A stretch of DNA of 64,000 bases from Lishizhenia tianjinensis (GCF_900116425.1 NZ_FPAS01000001.1:248001-312000), one strand, 5' to 3'. Positions 32,887 to 42,395 are shown, counted from the stretch's first letter. Made by a program: numbers and translations. Notes: generated from the letters alone by a model not told the origin.

Positions 32887-34545
32887 TTATGCTTTTTTAG
32901 GAAGGATTTGTTGGATCAATATTCCGACTATAACTACCACGGTACTTCCAATAATGTTGTACATCAAGTAACTTAATTCAAAGAATTCATACACCTTTAA
33001 TACGTGAATGATAAGTACGGTTAATTGACCAATGATTCCTGCAATAAGTGCTGCTTGATGGCCCACTTTTTTAAAGAAGAAAGCCAATAGGAATACACCC
33101 AAGATGGTTCCGTAAAACAAAGATCCGAGTATGTTCACCAATTGGATGAGGTTTTCAAAGAGTCCGGCCGTTAACGCAATTACGATGGCCAATACTCCCC
33201 AAATAATAGTGAGCATTTTAGAGACGCGTACGTCCTTTTTATCTTCGTCAGATTTAGACCAAAACTTCTTGTAGAAGTCTATGGTTGTAGTAGAAGAGAG
33301 GGCATTTAGCTCTCCTGCTGTAGAGGACATAGCTGCAGAGAAGATAACTGCAAGTAGAAGTCCTATTAAACCCGGTGGTAAATACTCCAATATAAAACCA
33401 AGGAAAATATAGTCACTGTCTTTTTGTTCGTAATTCGGATCAAAGGCCGTTAGTTTTTCTTTGTAGCTTGTGCGCAAAGAATCTTGCGTTAATTGTAATT
33501 GTTGAGCAAGATGTAAATCTCCACCCTCACTTAAAAGCAATTTCTTTTCTTCGAATACCCTATCGTAAGCATTTTCAATGGCACTTAACTCAGCCTGTTG
33601 TTCTGTATTGATATCTACCAAATGTTGGTTGAAAACGATGGGCGGTTTATTGAACTGAAAAGATACAAAGACCATCACACCAATAAAGAGTATGAAAAAT
33701 TGCATAGGTATCTTCATCAAACCGTTGAACATTAACCCCAGTCTGGATTCTTTCAATGATTTTCCTCCTAAATAACGTTGTACTTGCGATTGATCTGTAC
33801 CGAAGTAAGAAATAAACAAAAACAAGCCTCCTGTGAGTCCAGAAAAAAGCGTATATCTATTTTCAGGATCTATGGATAAATCTATAATGTTCATTTTTCC
33901 CAAAGCACCTGCAATGTCAACTCCCTCGCTCATGCCTATACCTTCTGGGAAGCTATTCAAAACGTAGTAAAAGGCAATGAACATTCCGGTCATAATAATC
34001 CCCATTTGCCACTTTTGGGTGAGAGAAACGGCTCTACTTCCTCCAGATACCGTGTAAATGATCACCAATCCTCCTATGAGTATGCAGGTTAATTGCAAAT
34101 TCCAATCTAAGAGCGTAGAAAGGATGATGGCGGGAGCATATATGGTAATTCCGGCGGCTAATCCCCTAGAGAGTAAAAACAAAAATGCCGTGAACGAACG
34201 TACTTTAACATCGAAGCGTTCTTCCAAGTATTGATAGGCCGTGTAAACTTTTAATCTATAGTAAATCGGAAGGATGAAAACAGAAATGAATATCATCGCC
34301 AGGGGCAATCCAAAATAGAATTGCACAAAGCCCATTCCGCTTTCGTAGGCCTGACCAGGTGTTGAAAGAAAGGTTATGGCACTGGCTTGTGTTGCCATAA
34401 TAGACAAACCTATGGTGGCCCAGTTTTCAGAATTATCGCCTTTTAAATAGCCTTTAAGGTCTTTGTTGAGCTTCGTTTTCCAAGTTCCATAAGCAACAAT
34501 GGAAAACAAGGTAACAAGTAATACGGTCCAATCTATCCAACTCAT
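32887..34545 (-). CDS. Sodium:solute symporter family (SSS) transporter
   Basis: 552 residues with about 13-14 transmembrane helices. Conserved GLSIMATQASAITFLSTPGQAYE (Na+ site helix 1), GLPLAMIFISVFILPIYYRLKVYTAYQYLEERFD, YTVSGGSRAVSLTQKWQMGI and AMSSTAGELNALSS are SSS hallmarks. A soluble, helical insertion of about 70 residues (around 305-375, VDINTEQQAELSAIENAYDRV) separates two helices. It imports a sugar, sialate- or amino-sugar-like solute with Na+; the substrate is not shown. The start codon overlaps the stop of the 36-residue frame upstream (ATGA), downstream of a PIG-L deacetylase. Confidence 0.92.
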   Translation of the reverse strand: MSWIDWTVLLVTLFSIVAYGTWKTKLNKDLKGYLKGDNSENWATIGLSIMATQASAITFLSTPGQAYESGMGFVQFYFGLPLAMIFISVFILPIYYRLKVYTAYQYLEERFDVKVRSFTAFLFLLSRGLAAGITIYAPAIILSTLLDWNLQLTCILIGGLVIIYTVSGGSRAVSLTQKWQMGIIMTGMFIAFYYVLNSFPEGIGMSEGVDIAGALGKMNIIDLSIDPENRYTLFSGLTGGLFLFISYFGTDQSQVQRYLGGKSLKESRLGLMFNGLMKIPMQFFILFIGVMVFVSFQFNKPPIVFNQHLVDINTEQQAELSAIENAYDRVFEEKKLLLSEGGDLHLAQQLQLTQDSLRTSYKEKLTAFDPNYEQKDSDYIFLGFILEYLPPGLIGLLLAVIFSAAMSSTAGELNALSSTTTIDFYKKFWSKSDEDKKDVRVSKMLTIIWGVLAIVIALTAGLFENLIQLVNILGSLFYGTILGVFLLAFFFKKVGHQAALIAGIIGQLTVLIIHVLKVYEFFELSYLMYNIIGSTVVVIVGILIQQILPKKA

Positions 34546-34652
34546 AAAGTGTAGGTGTTAGTCATCCATAAATAAACTAATATTTGCAAAGCTAAAAAGC
34601 CTACAAGCGCCCAATACCAGGCTTTCCAATTGGTCTTGTCTTTTTCTTCCAT
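34542..34652 (-). CDS. 36-residue membrane microprotein
   Basis: A short gene: MEEKDKTNWKAWYWALV, a hydrophobic helix (GFLALQILVYLWM, about residues 18-30), and an end at TNTYTL. The ATG (34652) lies 2 bp after the deacetylase stop (34655), and its TGA overlaps the symporter ATG as ATGA, so translation of all three genes is probably coupled. The charged N terminus and single helix suggest a small inner-membrane subunit or regulator of the symporter. No homologue is known to me; reality rests on frame, coupling and composition. Confidence 0.7.
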   Translation of the reverse strand: MEEKDKTNWKAWYWALVGFLALQILVYLWMTNTYTL

Positions 34653-34654
34653 GT

Positions 34655-37114
34655 TTAATAACTCAAAAGGTTCGCAAATAAACGGTAAGCACCCATTACT
34701 CCTTTGGGTAATTCTCTAAAGAAAGAAATACCTGTGTATACAACTTGACCTTCGCCCATTTTCGCTACAACTAAAGCTCCTTCTTGTGGTGCTTCTCCTT
34801 GATCTGCCCAACTTAGTAAGGCTTGGTATTCTGGAGAATAATTTTCTGCGAAATACAAACCTCGTTCTTGAACCCATCCTTCAAAATCATTGTTCGTGAT
34901 AGCATTGGGTTGAGTAAAAATGGGGTGCTCAGGGTTTAATATTATGGCTGTAGCATCTTCTTCGGTAACTCTATTTCTACCAATTTTAAAAGGTAGAGGT
35001 GAGAAAGGTGAGAAATCACCAGACCTTGAAGCCGTATTGTACTGAATGATGAGGTTTCCTCCTGCCTTTACGAAGTTTTCTATTTGAGGATGGAAATTTT
35101 CCAATTCAGGATGAACATTGTAGATACGAATTCCTAATACAACAGTGGTATAGTTGCTTAAGTCAATCGTCACTAAATCACTGACTTCAAATTCATCTAC
35201 CTGCACTCCAAGTTGACGAATAGCATTGGCTACATCGTCTTCGACCCCTTTGATATAGGCCACTTTTAAGTTTTCTTTTACTTGAAGATCCAGTGGTATG
35301 CATTTTAGGGCTGCTGGACTAAAAATAACCTGAGTAGGAATGTGGTCGTAGCTAATTTCTGTAGCGTCAAAGACCCTATTTCCTTTACTGTCTTTTATGA
35401 TGAGTTCACCTGACTTTGCTCCGGCATTAGGTGTTAACTTGAGAGTCACACTTTGTTCCTGATGTTTTTTGGTGAAGTGAACCGCTATTTTGGATAGATT
35501 AATCGTCCATCCTTCAGGTGCAATTACACTTAATTCATCCTCGTAATTGCTGTGGTAACCGTGTAAAGTCAGTACAATTTCTTTTTCAACACCTGGTTTT
35601 GCAATCAAAATATTTTGATCCAACGTTGCGGTGAGGCTAGGTGCAATCACCAGCGGTCGGCGTCTTTCACCATAAGAAGGATCTCTCCATTTGTAATCCG
35701 CTGCGACGGGTAAAGTAAAGCTTTCACCAAAGATTTCTACTTCTAAATTTCCGTGTACAGCTGCTCTGTTTTCAGCTCTTAATATATTTTGTTCATCGTT
35801 TATGGTGTACAAATCTGTATGTGATGATCTTAACCAATAAGGCGTAGAAAGTAGTGTTGTGGGTGCTGTAGTAAGGGCATGTTTGTACTCTTTGTTGTTC
35901 GGAAGTTCTGTACCGATTTCTATTTCTGTACCATCATTCAAACGCAAAGTTTTTAAACGAACAGGAGTAGAAGATCTATTGATCGCTACTAATTCTAGAG
36001 GAATTTTATAACCTAATGCAAAGCTGTGGTCGTCGGCTAAAAGTTCTAAATTCATCCCTAAACATTGAGCTATAATTTCTTTACAAAGTGCAACTTTTTC
36101 ATCGCGCAATTGAGGATCTACAATTTGCTCCATGTAGTCCAGTATTTCGAGTAAAGCAGGAATGTTTTGCGCCGGGTCTTGGAAATTGAAATTCTCCAAA
36201 AGTTTATGGAAGTGCTTATCTACATTGCTTTTGGTCAAATTAAACCAATCGCGCTGCGCGTGTTCAAAGAAAGAGTTTTTAAGTTTTTTACCTTTTAAAT
36301 ATTGAAAGTACTCTGTTTGTTCCCCACGTTCAAGCAAGTTTCCGAAACCTTGACATTTGTGTTGCGAACGCGCTAACGTACCAATTTCATTGTAGGATTG
36401 ACCCAACAGAGGTGCATAACCACCGATGTCCTTCACCAAATAGTCAGGATTGTTTTGGGCACTGTCTGCTATACTCGGATTCCACCAGTAGGATGAATTC
36501 CAGTACACGCTGTTTACCTGCCAGGTACCCAATTCTTTTACCTGCTCGGGTAAATAAGTTGCATCGGCAGCTTTATCGAAAGCTTCTAAAGCCAAAAGGG
36601 CAGAGGCGGTGTGGTGACCGTGTCCAGCTCTTTCATCGGGCGGGAAACGTGTAACAATCACATCGGGTTTAAAACGACGTATCATCAATACTAAATCTGC
36701 CATCAATACGTCCTTTCCCCATTTTTGGAAAGATTCTTCTGCTGATTTGGAATAACCAAAATCAACGGCATGAGAGAAATATTGCTTGGCATGATCATGC
36801 GAACGGGCAGCTAATAATTCTTGAGTTCTCAATACTCCAAGTGCATCACCGAGTTCATTGCCTATCAGGTTTTGTCCACCATCTCCACGTGTCAGTGAAA
36901 AATAAGCCGTTTCCGCTTTTTCGCCCAAAGAGAACCAAGCCAAGGCTCTGGTGTTTTCATCATCGGGGTGAGCAGCCACGTACAATACACGTTTGAGAGA
37001 GTGTAATTTTTGAACTTGAACATAAATGGATGAGGCAGGCTGAGCTGCCTGCGCAAATGAGGTAAAGAAAAGGGTCAATACTAAAATACCCTGAGTGATA
37101 TAATTTCTTCGCAT
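34655..37114 (-). CDS. PIG-L family (LmbE-like) N-acetylglucosaminyl deacetylase, large exported form
   Basis: 819 residues with a signal peptide (FFTSFAQAAQ). Residues about 40-240 carry the PIG-L domain with zinc motif AHPDDE (48-53) and HGHH (165-168), plus LTRGDGGQNLIG. A beta-rich middle follows, and about 620-819 has a ThuA/GATase-like fold (VVLGIRIYNVHPELENFHPQIENFVKAGG). Predicted to deacetylate an N-acetylated sugar outside the cytoplasm. It heads an operon with a microprotein and an SSS symporter, which suggests an extracellular sugar de-acetylation and uptake pathway; the substrate is unknown. Confidence 0.87.
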   Translation of the reverse strand: MRRNYITQGILVLTLFFTSFAQAAQPASSIYVQVQKLHSLKRVLYVAAHPDDENTRALAWFSLGEKAETAYFSLTRGDGGQNLIGNELGDALGVLRTQELLAARSHDHAKQYFSHAVDFGYSKSAEESFQKWGKDVLMADLVLMIRRFKPDVIVTRFPPDERAGHGHHTASALLALEAFDKAADATYLPEQVKELGTWQVNSVYWNSSYWWNPSIADSAQNNPDYLVKDIGGYAPLLGQSYNEIGTLARSQHKCQGFGNLLERGEQTEYFQYLKGKKLKNSFFEHAQRDWFNLTKSNVDKHFHKLLENFNFQDPAQNIPALLEILDYMEQIVDPQLRDEKVALCKEIIAQCLGMNLELLADDHSFALGYKIPLELVAINRSSTPVRLKTLRLNDGTEIEIGTELPNNKEYKHALTTAPTTLLSTPYWLRSSHTDLYTINDEQNILRAENRAAVHGNLEVEIFGESFTLPVAADYKWRDPSYGERRRPLVIAPSLTATLDQNILIAKPGVEKEIVLTLHGYHSNYEDELSVIAPEGWTINLSKIAVHFTKKHQEQSVTLKLTPNAGAKSGELIIKDSKGNRVFDATEISYDHIPTQVIFSPAALKCIPLDLQVKENLKVAYIKGVEDDVANAIRQLGVQVDEFEVSDLVTIDLSNYTTVVLGIRIYNVHPELENFHPQIENFVKAGGNLIIQYNTASRSGDFSPFSPLPFKIGRNRVTEEDATAIILNPEHPIFTQPNAITNNDFEGWVQERGLYFAENYSPEYQALLSWADQGEAPQEGALVVAKMGEGQVVYTGISFFRELPKGVMGAYRLFANLLSY

Positions 37115-37333
37115 AGGGCTTAAAAATAAATAAAAGAACGTGCCCTGAGAGGATAATTTTTGATAATAAATGACAATCCAATTGCTTTGCTAAGCGCTCG
37201 CATTTATTTCATCCCTTTTTCATCGAAACTTAAAACATTATTTTCTCCACTAAATCTTTAAATCCTTTTCTTTGCGCGCAAATTACGGAGGGTGCATAAT
37301 TCCTTCCTTACACTTTCACGGTAAACAAAAGAT

Positions 37334-39331
37334 ATGAAACCTGGTATTACAAATAATATCAAAACACAAGACAGTGATCCTAAAAGTTGGGTTCCTAATT
37401 TTCCTAATCCTGCCGATTTTAGGTTTGATTACTTTAAGTTATTGAAAGAATCACCTAAGGGCTTGGCCAAACTCAAACAAGAACAACCTTCTGTAGCCAT
37501 TATGGGAGCCGGTGTGGCGGGTGTAACTGCCGCGAGAGAACTTTTGCGTTGTGGGTATAAAGTGACCCTTTTCGAAGCCTCTAATCGAATTGGAGGTAGG
37601 TTATATACGCTTAAAAATCCTTTAGATAAAGGTGTGGAACGTAAGCATGCTGGATTAGAAATGGGAGCTATGCGTATGCCTTTCTTTAGTAAACCAGGAG
37701 ATGAAAACTGTTTGTTGGGCTATTATTTAAATCATGAACCAGGTCGAAATAAAGCTATACTGACACCTTTCCCTAACCCAGGTGCTGCACCCGGAAATAC
37801 AGGTATTTATATTAATAAAGGCTACGGACCAAAAGGTGCAGAAAGCGAAAAACCAAGTATGATTTTCTGGCCCTTGGATGAAGACGGCGTAAGACGTTAC
37901 CCGAAGAATGAAGTTTTACAAAAGCTTTGTCAGAAAGTTGAGGCCTTCGGACAAAATTTCCAGCAAGCAGCCAAACAATACTACACGCAAAACAATGAGT
38001 TGTGGACCATTTGTTGGCGTAAAATGCGCGCGCATTACCAAGGCATGAGTTTTAAAGATTTGGTCTTAGAACCTTCTTTAACACGTGAAGAAATTTTACA
38101 TAAAATCGCTCACCTAGAAGAATTTGATGGTGATTTGGGTGGCTTTGGAATGACCACAGAGGAAGCCAATTTATTGTACATCATAGGTACAGGAGATGGA
38201 AGTTGGGGAGCCTTTTATGATATAGGTGCCATGTGGTTCATCCGTTGTACTTACTTTGGGTTTGATTCTAACCTGCAAACCGTAGAAGGACTTTCTCATC
38301 CAGAAGAATTGCCCTATTTCATGCGTACCGTTTTGGATTCATCTACGCCTCAAAAAGCTTTTGAAGGTCCAAGTTATGAAGGAATTCAAGGTTTGGCAGA
38401 ATACCTCATGTTTGCACCTTTACCAGGAGAAGAAGAAAAGTCTTTATATACAGAAGGTGATTTGTTCATGGAAACACCGGTTACGAAAATCAAGAAGACA
38501 GAAAAGGGTGTGTTGGTGTATTCAGAACAGCATCCAGAAGGTCAGTTTTTTGACAAAGCTTTGGTGACCTCTACCAAATGGGCTGCCCAGTTGTCTATGG
38601 ATTTTGAAGGATTTCCAGAAGAAGAATTACCCCAAGATAAGATCATAGCTGCGCAAACCCAGCACAACATTTCGAGTTGTAAATTATTCTTCCCGCTTAA
38701 AGCAAGGTATTGGGACAAAGAACAATTTCCTGACTGTAAGATACCGCAAGTACTTGTAACTGATACTTTAATTCAGGACATGTACGGGTTGGCGTGGAGC
38801 AACAAACCCGAAGATCCAGGAGTGATTTTGGCGAGTTATACTTGGGAGGATGATTCCTTAAAATTATTGGCATTTAACAATGAAGAATTAAGTGATATTG
38901 TTTTAAAAGAGTTGAAAGCCATCACGCTAGAAACCTTGGGAGAAGATATCACCGAATATATAGATACCACAAAACCTGTTTCTATTCAATGGATTAAAGA
39001 ACCCACTTATTTAGGTTGTTCTAAATTATACAGGGCGCACAATGAAGCTGAAAACATGATAGACTTGGGCTACAACGAACACTTTGCCCAAGCGTCTCAC
39101 TTGTACTTCGCCGGAGAAAATTATGGGGTAGAAGGTGGTTGGACAGAGCCAGCCTTGCGTTCTGCTATAGATTGCGTATTACACATGATTAAGCATACAC
39201 CGGGTGCGGAGTTACAACATCCAAATTTCTCTTTCGAAGAAGACTATCCCTCTTGGCCTACTTATGACTATAAGAAAGAAGAGCAAACCGTTAAGGTGAG
39301 TACGGATACAGAGTTGTTTTCGGTGAATTAG
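37334..39331 (+). CDS. Flavin amine oxidase, tryptophan-monooxygenase/L-amino-acid-oxidase-like
   Basis: A 665-residue FAD enzyme. The dinucleotide-binding motif VAIMGAGVAGVTAAREL (GxGxxG at about 58-63) is followed by Glu81 in EASNRIGGRLYTL; LEMGAMRMP is the motif of bacterial tryptophan 2-monooxygenase and related L-amino-acid oxidases (IaaM, VioA). The C terminus has YFAGENYGVEGGWTEPALRSA (FAD-binding). It lacks a signal peptide. Substrate and product are not shown: indole-3-acetamide formation from tryptophan is one possibility. Confidence 0.82.
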   Translation: MKPGITNNIKTQDSDPKSWVPNFPNPADFRFDYFKLLKESPKGLAKLKQEQPSVAIMGAGVAGVTAARELLRCGYKVTLFEASNRIGGRLYTLKNPLDKGVERKHAGLEMGAMRMPFFSKPGDENCLLGYYLNHEPGRNKAILTPFPNPGAAPGNTGIYINKGYGPKGAESEKPSMIFWPLDEDGVRRYPKNEVLQKLCQKVEAFGQNFQQAAKQYYTQNNELWTICWRKMRAHYQGMSFKDLVLEPSLTREEILHKIAHLEEFDGDLGGFGMTTEEANLLYIIGTGDGSWGAFYDIGAMWFIRCTYFGFDSNLQTVEGLSHPEELPYFMRTVLDSSTPQKAFEGPSYEGIQGLAEYLMFAPLPGEEEKSLYTEGDLFMETPVTKIKKTEKGVLVYSEQHPEGQFFDKALVTSTKWAAQLSMDFEGFPEEELPQDKIIAAQTQHNISSCKLFFPLKARYWDKEQFPDCKIPQVLVTDTLIQDMYGLAWSNKPEDPGVILASYTWEDDSLKLLAFNNEELSDIVLKELKAITLETLGEDITEYIDTTKPVSIQWIKEPTYLGCSKLYRAHNEAENMIDLGYNEHFAQASHLYFAGENYGVEGGWTEPALRSAIDCVLHMIKHTPGAELQHPNFSFEEDYPSWPTYDYKKEEQTVKVSTDTELFSVN

Positions 39332-39491
39332 TTGGGGTAGAATTATTAGAGTTAATTTCTCGACTATCACTTGAAAGCCCTTTCTGTCCATATTTAGCTA
39401 ATGGATTTTTAGGTACTTCGGTGATGGTCGAGAGTTTTACTTCTGATGTTTTCTTATTTTTAAGCTCTACTACAAAATCTAGAGAAGAAAA

Positions 39492-40103
39492 ATGAGCCAC
39501 TTAGATTATAATCTTGATGAAGTTCTTCATGAACTACTTAGTTTTCTACTTGTTTTGAAGGAGAATGAAAATCAAGGAATAAAGGGTGATGAAAGCCTTC
39601 TTAGGTTTAAAAATGACGAGGGTTTTCGACTTGAACTACTGAAATTTTTGGAAGCACAATTTTTCATTGAGGAGGAACTAGATTTCTATTTTTTATCCAT
39701 CGAATATTATGAATACAGCGAACATCAATTGTGGTCTAAGCTAGAAACGGACTGGTTTCATACAAATTTTGAAGATTATAAATACTTAAAAGAATACCAT
39801 CAGCACCAAGTACTTTTAGTTAACGCAGAAAATGCAGAGTATGAATTGGATGACGATGAAGAAAGGGTTCAGGTTTTTCAGCCTGAGAAACGAAAAAGTA
39901 CTTTCTCTAAAATCTTTTTGTTATTACTTCCACTTATTATTCCCATGTACTTAATACAGCGCAGTCAAGATAGGAGACAAGAGGAATACTTTTATCCCAG
40001 GAGTAATTCTCCTGTATATGAAATCAAATCGAATGGTTTGGAATTGAACGAAGAACAGATACGTCTGATGATAGATACAATAAGGAAAATCGAAAATTTG
40101 TAA
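39492..40103 (+). CDS. Acidic hypothetical protein with C-terminal membrane anchor
   Basis: 203 residues; N-terminal two-thirds acidic and helical (DEVLHELLSFLLVLKENENQ; LELLKFLEAQFFIEEELDFYFLSIEYYEYSE), then one transmembrane segment (FLLLLPLIIPMYLIQ, about 140-155) and a polar tail. No family is recognised. It lies 160 bp after the amine oxidase gene with no evident promoter, so it may be cotranscribed. Confidence 0.6.
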   Translation: MSHLDYNLDEVLHELLSFLLVLKENENQGIKGDESLLRFKNDEGFRLELLKFLEAQFFIEEELDFYFLSIEYYEYSEHQLWSKLETDWFHTNFEDYKYLKEYHQHQVLLVNAENAEYELDDDEERVQVFQPEKRKSTFSKIFLLLLPLIIPMYLIQRSQDRRQEEYFYPRSNSPVYEIKSNGLELNEEQIRLMIDTIRKIENL

Positions 40104-40110
40104 CTGTCGC

Positions 40111-41184
40111 TTACAGAAGGATCTTCTTCATCTCCTCCATCTCCACCTTCGTATTAAAAGCATGAACACAAACTCTTAACCTTTCTTCACCGGCTTTTAC
40201 GGTTGGGGGGAGTATGCACTTAATACCGATGTCAGCGGCTTTTAAATTCTTTTCCCAAATTCTTAAGGTTGCTATGTTTTCTGCGGTTAGGCACTGTATG
40301 GGACTACCATTGTTGGGAATGCCAAACAAGGCACAGAAATAAGCGATGTTTTCTTGTAATTTTTCTTGAAGTATAGTGAAATCAGTTTGCGTAAGAATTT
40401 GCTGTATGCGATAAACACTGCTTTCTGGTAGGGTAGTAGTATAGATAAAAGATCGTGCAAAGTTGATCAAATTGTCTTTGACCAATTGTGAAGATAGAAC
40501 GACTGCGCCATGCGCGCCAAATCCTTTTCCGAAGGTGAGTAAACGGGCAAAGACTTCCTTCTCTAATCCTAATGCTTCTATTCTTCCGCCACCATTTTTA
40601 CCAAAACAAGCTCCAGCATGGGCTTCGTCAACGATAAGGTGTGCGCCGTACTTATTACACAGATCAATGCTTCCTTTTAAGTCAGCCAAATCTCCGTGCA
40701 TGGAGTAGAGGGATTCTACCAAAACAAAAACTATCCCTTCTGCTTTTTGTAAACGTTCTTCTAAATGTTGTAGGTTGTTGTGTTGAAAACTATAGGCTTT
40801 TGCTCTGGCCAATACCAATCCATCTCTAGAGGAGGCATGGATGTGTTCGTCGTAGATAACCGTATCATGACGTGTTACTAAGGCTTGTAATAAACCCAAA
40901 TTGGCATCATAGCCTGAATTGAAAAGTAGAGCTGCTTCTGAATGGAAGCGTTGGGCCAATAAAGTTTCAACTTCGTGGTGTAGGGAGGAAGTCCCAGAAA
41001 TGAGTCGAGACCCCGTTCCACTTTCTAAGAAGTGTGTTGGAGTCTCGAATTTCTTTTGTGCTAAGCCCAGATAATTATTCGAATAAAAATCTACCGCATA
41101 GCTATTAATGTTCAAAGATCTAAGGGTTGAACTTTCATTACGCTGATTGATTTTATCAGCCAATCGTTGGTTCAACGCATTCAT
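40111..41184 (-). CDS. bioF: 8-amino-7-oxononanoate synthase (or close alpha-oxoamine synthase)
   Basis: A 357-residue PLP enzyme: YSNNYLGLAQKK and GTGSRLISGTSSLHHEVETLLA at the N terminus, FNSGYDANLGLLQALV, VDEAHAGACFG (Asp-x2-His for the PLP pyridine), and LLTFGKGFGAHGAVVLS with the PLP lysine. Condenses pimeloyl-ACP with alanine in biotin synthesis. It begins 1 bp after bioB's stop, forming bioB-bioF. Confidence that it is bioF rather than kbl comes from that pairing. Confidence 0.9.
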   Translation of the reverse strand: MNALNQRLADKINQRNESSTLRSLNINSYAVDFYSNNYLGLAQKKFETPTHFLESGTGSRLISGTSSLHHEVETLLAQRFHSEAALLFNSGYDANLGLLQALVTRHDTVIYDEHIHASSRDGLVLARAKAYSFQHNNLQHLEERLQKAEGIVFVLVESLYSMHGDLADLKGSIDLCNKYGAHLIVDEAHAGACFGKNGGGRIEALGLEKEVFARLLTFGKGFGAHGAVVLSSQLVKDNLINFARSFIYTTTLPESSVYRIQQILTQTDFTILQEKLQENIAYFCALFGIPNNGSPIQCLTAENIATLRIWEKNLKAADIGIKCILPPTVKAGEERLRVCVHAFNTKVEMEEMKKILL

Positions 41185-41185
41185 C

Positions 41186-42286
41186 TTAGTCTTCTACTAC
41201 AGTAACTTTTCTTGGTTGGAAGTCAGCCGGCTTACCTTTCGCTGCTGCGATTTCTGCCTTACGTGCTTCTGCCTTTTTTTGCTTTTCTACCAAAATAGCG
41301 TCTTCCTTTGTTTCTGGCTTTTCACCATCTTGGAAAGGAGCTTTAGATTTCAATCCTAATGTTTTGAACATCTCAGCATCTTCGTTGTATTCTGGGTTAG
41401 GTGTTGTTAACAATTTGTCACCGGCAAAAATAGAGCTCGCTCCAGCTAAGAAACAAAGTGCTTGACCTTCCTGACTCATAGAAGTTCTACCTGCAGACAA
41501 ACGTACTACAGACTCAGGGAATACGATACGCGTAGTGGCAACCATTCTTACCATTTCCCAAATTTCAACTGGCTTTTGGTCTTCCATAGGTGTACCTTCT
41601 ACAGCAACCAATGCATTGATAGGAATAGATTCTGGTGGAGTTTCCATTTTCGTGTACGATAAAAGAAGTCCCATTCTATCCTCAACAGATTCTCCCATTC
41701 CGATAATACCACCTGAACAAACAGAAATTCCTGCTTTTCTAGCGTTACCGATTGTATCCAATCTATCTTGGTATTCACGTGTAGAGATTACGTCATCGTA
41801 GTAATCTTCTGAAGTATCTAAGTTGTGGTTGTAAGCGTAAAGTCCAGCATCTTTCAAACGCTGTGCTTGGTCTTCGTTCATCATACCTAAGGTACAACAA
41901 ACCTCCATATCCAAACTGTTTACACCCTGTACCATTTGTATTACTTTGTCGAAATCAGAGTTGTCTCTAATGTTTCTCCAAGCGGCACCCATACACAAAC
42001 GAGAAGAACCATTGGCCTTCGCATTTTTCGCTTGCTCAATAACAGATTCAACCGTCATTAATTTGTGTGCCTCAACATCTGTGTGGTAACGTGCCGCTTG
42101 CGGACAGTATCCACAATCTTCCGGACATCCACCTGTTTTGATACTCAACAAAGAAGACATTTGTACTTCGTTAGGATCGTGGTGTTGTCTGTGAACGGTA
42201 GCAGCTTCGTATACCAATTCCATTAAAGGAGTATTATAAAGCTCTACCAAAGCTTCAACTGATGTATATTTTGGATTTACTTTCAT
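41186..42286 (-). CDS. bioB: Biotin synthase (radical SAM)
   Basis: 366 residues; radical-SAM cysteines Cys54, Cys58, Cys61 in GGCPEDCGYCPQ; LCMGAAWR, LGMMNEDQAQRLKDAGLYAYNHNLDTS, CSGGIIGMGES and the C-terminal RTSMSQEGQALCFLAGASSIFAGDKLLTT typical of BioB. Inserts sulfur into dethiobiotin. It carries a C-terminal lysine/alanine-rich extension (after about residue 320: KQKKAEARKAEIAAAKGK), apparently longer than the E. coli enzyme. First gene of the bioB-bioF operon. Confidence 0.96.
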   Translation of the reverse strand: MKVNPKYTSVEALVELYNTPLMELVYEAATVHRQHHDPNEVQMSSLLSIKTGGCPEDCGYCPQAARYHTDVEAHKLMTVESVIEQAKNAKANGSSRLCMGAAWRNIRDNSDFDKVIQMVQGVNSLDMEVCCTLGMMNEDQAQRLKDAGLYAYNHNLDTSEDYYDDVISTREYQDRLDTIGNARKAGISVCSGGIIGMGESVEDRMGLLLSYTKMETPPESIPINALVAVEGTPMEDQKPVEIWEMVRMVATTRIVFPESVVRLSAGRTSMSQEGQALCFLAGASSIFAGDKLLTTPNPEYNEDAEMFKTLGLKSKAPFQDGEKPETKEDAILVEKQKKAEARKAEIAAAKGKPADFQPRKVTVVED

Positions 42287-42387
42287 GCTTATTGCTTTGT
42301 TTTTTAATTGTTTAGCAATGAGAGAAGAATTTCGTTCTTAAAAAGAAGCCGAATTTCTTTGCGCTTTTCCCCTCATGTATAACCCTG

Positions 42388-42395
42388 CAAATATA
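42388..42395 (-). promoter_or_regulatory. Candidate -7 element of the bioB-bioF operon
   Basis: On the minus strand TATATTTG fits TAnnTTTG and lies about 100 nt before the bioB ATG. The -33 is not clear. Confidence 0.35.

Noticed and set aside
39291-39500. A 69-codon minus-strand frame from GTG at 39500
   Set aside because: Overlaps both the amine oxidase 3' end and the ATG of the 39492 gene; Ser/Asn/Lys-rich, no recognisable family; probably accidental.
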